From assembly GCA_005881425.1 (NCBI GenBank), contig VBIC01000067.1, positions 1-32,031 of the forward strand: a stretch of DNA of 32,031 nucleotides. Direction: 5' to 3'. The translations under genes were made by a program, and so were the position numbers. Positions 29,855-32,031 of the stretch are shown piece by piece. How positions within the stretch are numbered: the stretch's first letter is position 1; each line of letters begins with the position of its first letter. This DNA comes from Chloroflexota bacterium. Its GTDB lineage: Bacteria; Chloroflexota; Dormibacteria; CF-121. The notes below the pieces were generated by a model. It ran no database searches. It had not been told where the DNA came from and saw only the letters and a list, made by a program, of their open reading frames with translations.

Positions 29855-30625
29855 TCAGATCAGGCTGCGCGACTGGCCGCCGTCCACGGTCCAGCAGGCG
29901 CCGGTCACCAGGCTGGCCCGGTCCGAGGCCATGAAGGCGACCACCTCGGCCACCTCTTCCGCGCTGCCGAAACGCCCCAGCGGCAGCTCGGAGCGGGTAA
30001 AGGCCTCGATCCCGGCCGGGTCCTGCTCCCGGCGGCGCTCCCAGCTGCTGCCGGGGAACATCAGCGAGCCGGGGGCCACGGCGTTGACCAGGATGCCCTC
30101 GGGCGCCAGCTCCCGGGCCAGGGCGCGGGCCAGGCTGATCTCGGCCGCCTTGGCCAGGTTGTAGGCGGCCCGCCCGCCGCTCTCGCGCCCGTAGATGGAG
30201 GCGATGAAGATGATCCGGCCGCCCCTGGCCCGCCGCATCCAGGGCACGGCCGCGCGGGCCGCGCGCAGCCCGGCCAGCGCGTTGAGGCTGAAGCCCTCGC
30301 GGTAGGCGTCGTCCGGGGTCTCGAGCGCGCCGCTCCCCGAGGCCCCGCCCGCGTTGTGGACCAGCACCCCGAGGCCGCCGAAGTGATTCGCCGCCGATTC
30401 GACGAAGGCCTCCACCTGGCCCGGGCCGGTGACGTCGCAGGCCTGGATCAGGACCTGCGCGCCTTCCGCGACGAGCCGGGCCCGGGCCGCCTCCAGCGTG
30501 GCCGGGGTGCGGCCGCAGATCGCGATCCGGCAGCCCTCTCGGGCCAGCGTCGTGGCGATCGCCAGGCCGAGGCCCCGACCGCCGCCGGTGATCGCGGCGA
30601 CCCGGCCGCTGAGTCCCAGCTCCAT
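29855..30625 (-). CDS. SDR-family oxidoreductase
   Basis: A 256-residue classical short-chain dehydrogenase/reductase. The NAD(P)-binding TGGGRGLG is at residues 14-21, NAGG at about 91-94, the catalytic Ser in IIFIASIYGR, and the YNLAK (YxxxK) pair at about 154-158; the C-terminal TGACWTVDGG is typical. Arg in CGRTP after strand 2 suggests NADP(H) preference. It reduces or oxidises an unknown carbonyl or alcohol substrate in the cytosol. It lies 25 bases downstream of the ABC ATPase gene on the same strand and is probably co-transcribed. There is no clear ribosome site. Confidence 0.92.
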   Translation of the reverse strand: MELGLSGRVAAITGGGRGLGLAIATTLAREGCRIAICGRTPATLEAARARLVAEGAQVLIQACDVTGPGQVEAFVESAANHFGGLGVLVHNAGGASGSGALETPDDAYREGFSLNALAGLRAARAAVPWMRRARGGRIIFIASIYGRESGGRAAYNLAKAAEISLARALARELAPEGILVNAVAPGSLMFPGSSWERRREQDPAGIEAFTRSELPLGRFGSAEEVAEVVAFMASDRASLVTGACWTVDGGQSRSLI

Positions 30626-30650
30626 CGGCAGGGCTAGCGCCGGCCTGGGA

Positions 30651-31775
30651 TCAGACCCGCGCCGGCTCCCCCTGCAGGACCAGCGCCCTCTCCGTCTTGG
30701 GGTCGAAGAGGTGCAGGTGGTCGGTGTCGACCGCGAGCTGGACCGGCTGACCCGGCTGCAGGTCCTCGCTGCGAGGATCCATGCGCGAGGTCAGCGTCTT
30801 GCCGCCCACCGTGATGTAGGCGAAGATCTCGCTGCCCATGCTCTCCACGACCTCGACCTTGGCCGGGACCCTGGGCATGCCCTCGCGGCCCGGGAAGCGG
30901 GCGTCCTTGAGGTCCTCGGGACGCAGGCCGACGATGACGTCCTGGTCGCGCCTGGCGCCCGCGCCGCTCAGGACGCGCTCCTCCATGGGGATCTCGAAGC
31001 CGTCGCCCTTGAGAGAGGCGCGGCCGTCGCCGGTGACCCTGGCGCTGAGGAAGTTCATGGCCGGGCTGCCGATGAATCCGGCGACGAAGACGTTGACCGG
31101 CTTGTGGTACAGGGTCTGGGGCGTGTCCACCTGCTGGACCAGGCCGTCCTTCATGACCACGATCCGATCCCCCATCGTCATCGCCTCGACCTGGTCGTGG
31201 GTGACGTAGATGAAGGTCGTCTGCAGGCTCTTGTGCAGCTTCAGGATCTCGACCCGCGTCTGCACCCGCAGCTTGGCGTCGAGGTTGGAGAGCGGCTCGT
31301 CCATCAGGAAGGCCTGGGGCTTGCGCACGATCGCCCGGCCCAGGGCGACGCGCTGGCGCTGGCCGCCGGAGAGCGCCTTGGGCTTGCGGCTGAGGTAGTT
31401 CTCGAGCCCCAGGATCCGGGCCGCCTCCCGCACCCGCTTGTCGATCTCGGCCTTGGGTGTCTTGCGCAGCTTGAGCCCGAAGGAGAGGTTGTCGTAGACG
31501 GTCATGTGGGGATAGAGAGCGTAGGACTGGAATACCATGGCGATGTCCCGGTCCTTGGGGGCCACGTCGTTGACCACCCGCTCGCCGATCTTGACCATCC
31601 CGTCGCTGATCTCCTCCAGGCCGGCCACCATCCGCAGCGCGGTGGACTTGCCGCAGCCGGAGGGGCCGACCAGGACCATGAACTCCTTGTCCTTGATCTC
31701 CACGTTCATGTCGGCGATCGCGGTCACGTTGCCCGAGTAGCGCTTGTACACGTGCTCGAAAACAACCCCTGCCAT
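30651..31775 (-). CDS. Carbohydrate ABC transporter ATP-binding protein (UgpC/MalK/MsiK type)
   Basis: A 374-residue ATPase that powers sugar or glycerol-phosphate importers from the inner face of the membrane. Walker A is GPSGCGKST, the Q-loop FQSYALYPHMTV, the signature LSGGQRQR, Walker B AFLMDEPLSNLD and the switch THDQVEAMT. The C-terminal OB/TOBE domain (GLRPEDLKDARF, then GGKTLTSRMDP and LAVDTDHLHLFD) marks the UgpC/MalK group. No permease or binding-protein genes are adjacent, so it may serve several transporters, as the actinobacterial MsiK does (inference). ATG 31775 is used rather than the longer upstream frame because MAGVVFEHVYKRYSG is the family start and TAGAAT lies 7 bases before it. 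Confidence 0.95.
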   Translation of the reverse strand: MAGVVFEHVYKRYSGNVTAIADMNVEIKDKEFMVLVGPSGCGKSTALRMVAGLEEISDGMVKIGERVVNDVAPKDRDIAMVFQSYALYPHMTVYDNLSFGLKLRKTPKAEIDKRVREAARILGLENYLSRKPKALSGGQRQRVALGRAIVRKPQAFLMDEPLSNLDAKLRVQTRVEILKLHKSLQTTFIYVTHDQVEAMTMGDRIVVMKDGLVQQVDTPQTLYHKPVNVFVAGFIGSPAMNFLSARVTGDGRASLKGDGFEIPMEERVLSGAGARRDQDVIVGLRPEDLKDARFPGREGMPRVPAKVEVVESMGSEIFAYITVGGKTLTSRMDPRSEDLQPGQPVQLAVDTDHLHLFDPKTERALVLQGEPARV

Positions 31776-31782
31776 GGGCCGA

Positions 31783-31811
31783 ATTCTACGGTTGGGCAGG
31801 GGGCTGGTCAA
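31783..31811 (-). promoter_or_regulatory. Leaderless-type promoter of the ABC ATPase
   Basis: On the minus strand TTGACC (31811-31806), 17-base spacer, TAGAAT (31788-31783), then 7 bases to ATG 31775. It is the best-formed example of the window's leaderless arrangement. Confidence 0.7.
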
Positions 31812-31819
31812 GGGCGGCT

Positions 31820-31866
31820 CTCGAACTGGGCTCCAATTCGAGCCCGGCCGGCCGAACGAGCGTTCG
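31820..31866. promoter_or_regulatory. Two inverted repeats upstream of the ABC ATPase promoter
   Basis: CTCGAA (31820-31825) and TTCGAG (31837-31842) are separated by 11 bases. CGAACG-AG-CGTTCG (31853-31866) is a 14-base palindrome. They lie between the leftward ABC promoter and the rightward gene at 31939, where LacI- or TetR-type operators would be expected. No regulator gene is in the window, so this is only a candidate. Confidence 0.3.
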
Positions 31867-31938
31867 ATTCCGGTCAATTACGAGAGGAAAGCTGGACGCC
31901 GCCGTTATACGACTGGCATCATTGTCCTGGAGAGGGGT

Positions 31939-32031
31939 ATGACGCAGAGGCGGGCCCTCGAGCTCAGGCTCCCCCCCAAGGAAGTTGAACGCGTTTGGCA
32001 CTCAAGTCTCCAGTGGTCTCACCAACCTCGT
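31939..32031 (+). CDS. Start of an unidentified rightward gene (partial)
   Basis: ATG 31939 opens a frame with no stop to the window end (31 codons), beginning MTQRRALELRLPPKEVERVW. GGAG (31929-31932) sits 6 bases before the ATG, and TTATAC (31905-31910) could be a -10. No family can be recognised from this fragment. It is divergent from the ABC ATPase. Confidence 0.35.
   Translation, partial: MTQRRALELRLPPKEVERVWHSSLQWSHQPR

Noticed and set aside
30429-31988. Long plus-strand open frame opposite the SDR and ABC ATPase genes
   Set aside because: It is the reverse shadow of two well-identified genes, rich in His, Leu, Asp and Val with no domain.
1-32031. CRISPR arrays, tRNA/rRNA genes, insertion sequences, phage genes
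   Set aside because: I looked for regularly spaced repeats, conserved tRNA arms with CCA-type ends, transposase motifs and integrase signatures and saw none.

Overview
This is a GC-rich bacterial chromosomal window with very compact gene order. Most genes overlap their neighbour by 4 bases (ATGA or GTGA), GTG starts are common, and codons are strongly G/C-ending. The gene families point to an aerobic Terrabacteria-type bacterium: a caa3-oxidase assembly factor (CtaG) beside a fenitrothion-hydrolase-like membrane protein, a CCC1/VIT1 transporter, a lone MsiK/UgpC-type ABC ATPase, and several promoters placed so that the mRNA would be leaderless. A Dormibacterota/Chloroflexota/Actinobacteriota-like source is my best inference; no rRNA or other phylogenetic marker in the window proves it. 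I see no tRNA, rRNA, CRISPR array, phage gene or transposase, and no stretch over 300 bases without a gene.

Layout. 1-3.5 kb: the 5' tip of a leftward FAD-dependent oxidoreductase, then two rightward APC-superfamily amino-acid/amine permeases. 3.5-5.4 kb: a sulfur-type cluster of a MoaD/ThiS-like carrier ending in GG, a broken NIL-domain gene, the tRNA thiouridylase MnmA and a small membrane protein. 5.4-12.0 kb: a tight operon of a ferredoxin-NADP-reductase-like flavoprotein followed by five proteins resembling the complex I membrane-arm subunits NuoJ, K, L, M and N. 12.0-14.2 kb: a class A penicillin-binding protein. 14.3-17.6 kb: a LysE-type exporter, a frameshifted AurF-like diiron N-oxygenase, a SAM methyltransferase with a Trm112-like zinc N-terminus, and a CDP-alcohol phosphatidyltransferase. 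17.65-23.6 kb: a chain of an orphan branched-chain-type substrate-binding lipoprotein, a CPBP protease carrying an inserted palindromic repeat, an exported membrane-anchored protein of unknown function, a FedA-like membrane protein, CtaG (apparent CTG start), a Fur-family regulator and a VIT1/CCC1 transporter. 23.6-25.1 kb: a UPF0718-type permease with a His-rich tail, converging on a degenerate receiver-like gene. 25.2-27.7 kb: a zinc-ribbon protein, YjbQ, an UlaG-like metallo-beta-lactamase-fold hydrolase and a dienelactone hydrolase. 27.7-32.0 kb: an unrecognised leftward protein, a DUF2330-like exported protein, a leftward ABC ATPase plus SDR pair, and the start of an unidentified rightward gene.

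The most striking system is the operon at 5.4-12.0 kb. The membrane proteins keep the overall fold signatures of NuoJKLMN, but the charged residues that carry protons in complex I are replaced in almost every subunit: both TM glutamates of NuoK are Gln; the TM5 Glu of L, M and N are Met, Ala and Ala; the TM7 Lys of M and N are Leu; and the TM12 Glu of M is Met. No NuoA-I genes accompany them. The set looks like a repurposed complex-I-like membrane assembly tied to an FNR-type flavoprotein. The residue losses are read by eye from remembered family alignments; the functional interpretation is inference.

Other points: about seven genes have a -10-like TAnnnT box only 6-10 bases before the start codon. 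One (the ABC ATPase) also has an exact 17-base spacer to TTGACC. These contrast with a second class that has clear Shine-Dalgarno sequences. Two genes (NIL-domain and AurF-like) look broken by short internal losses.
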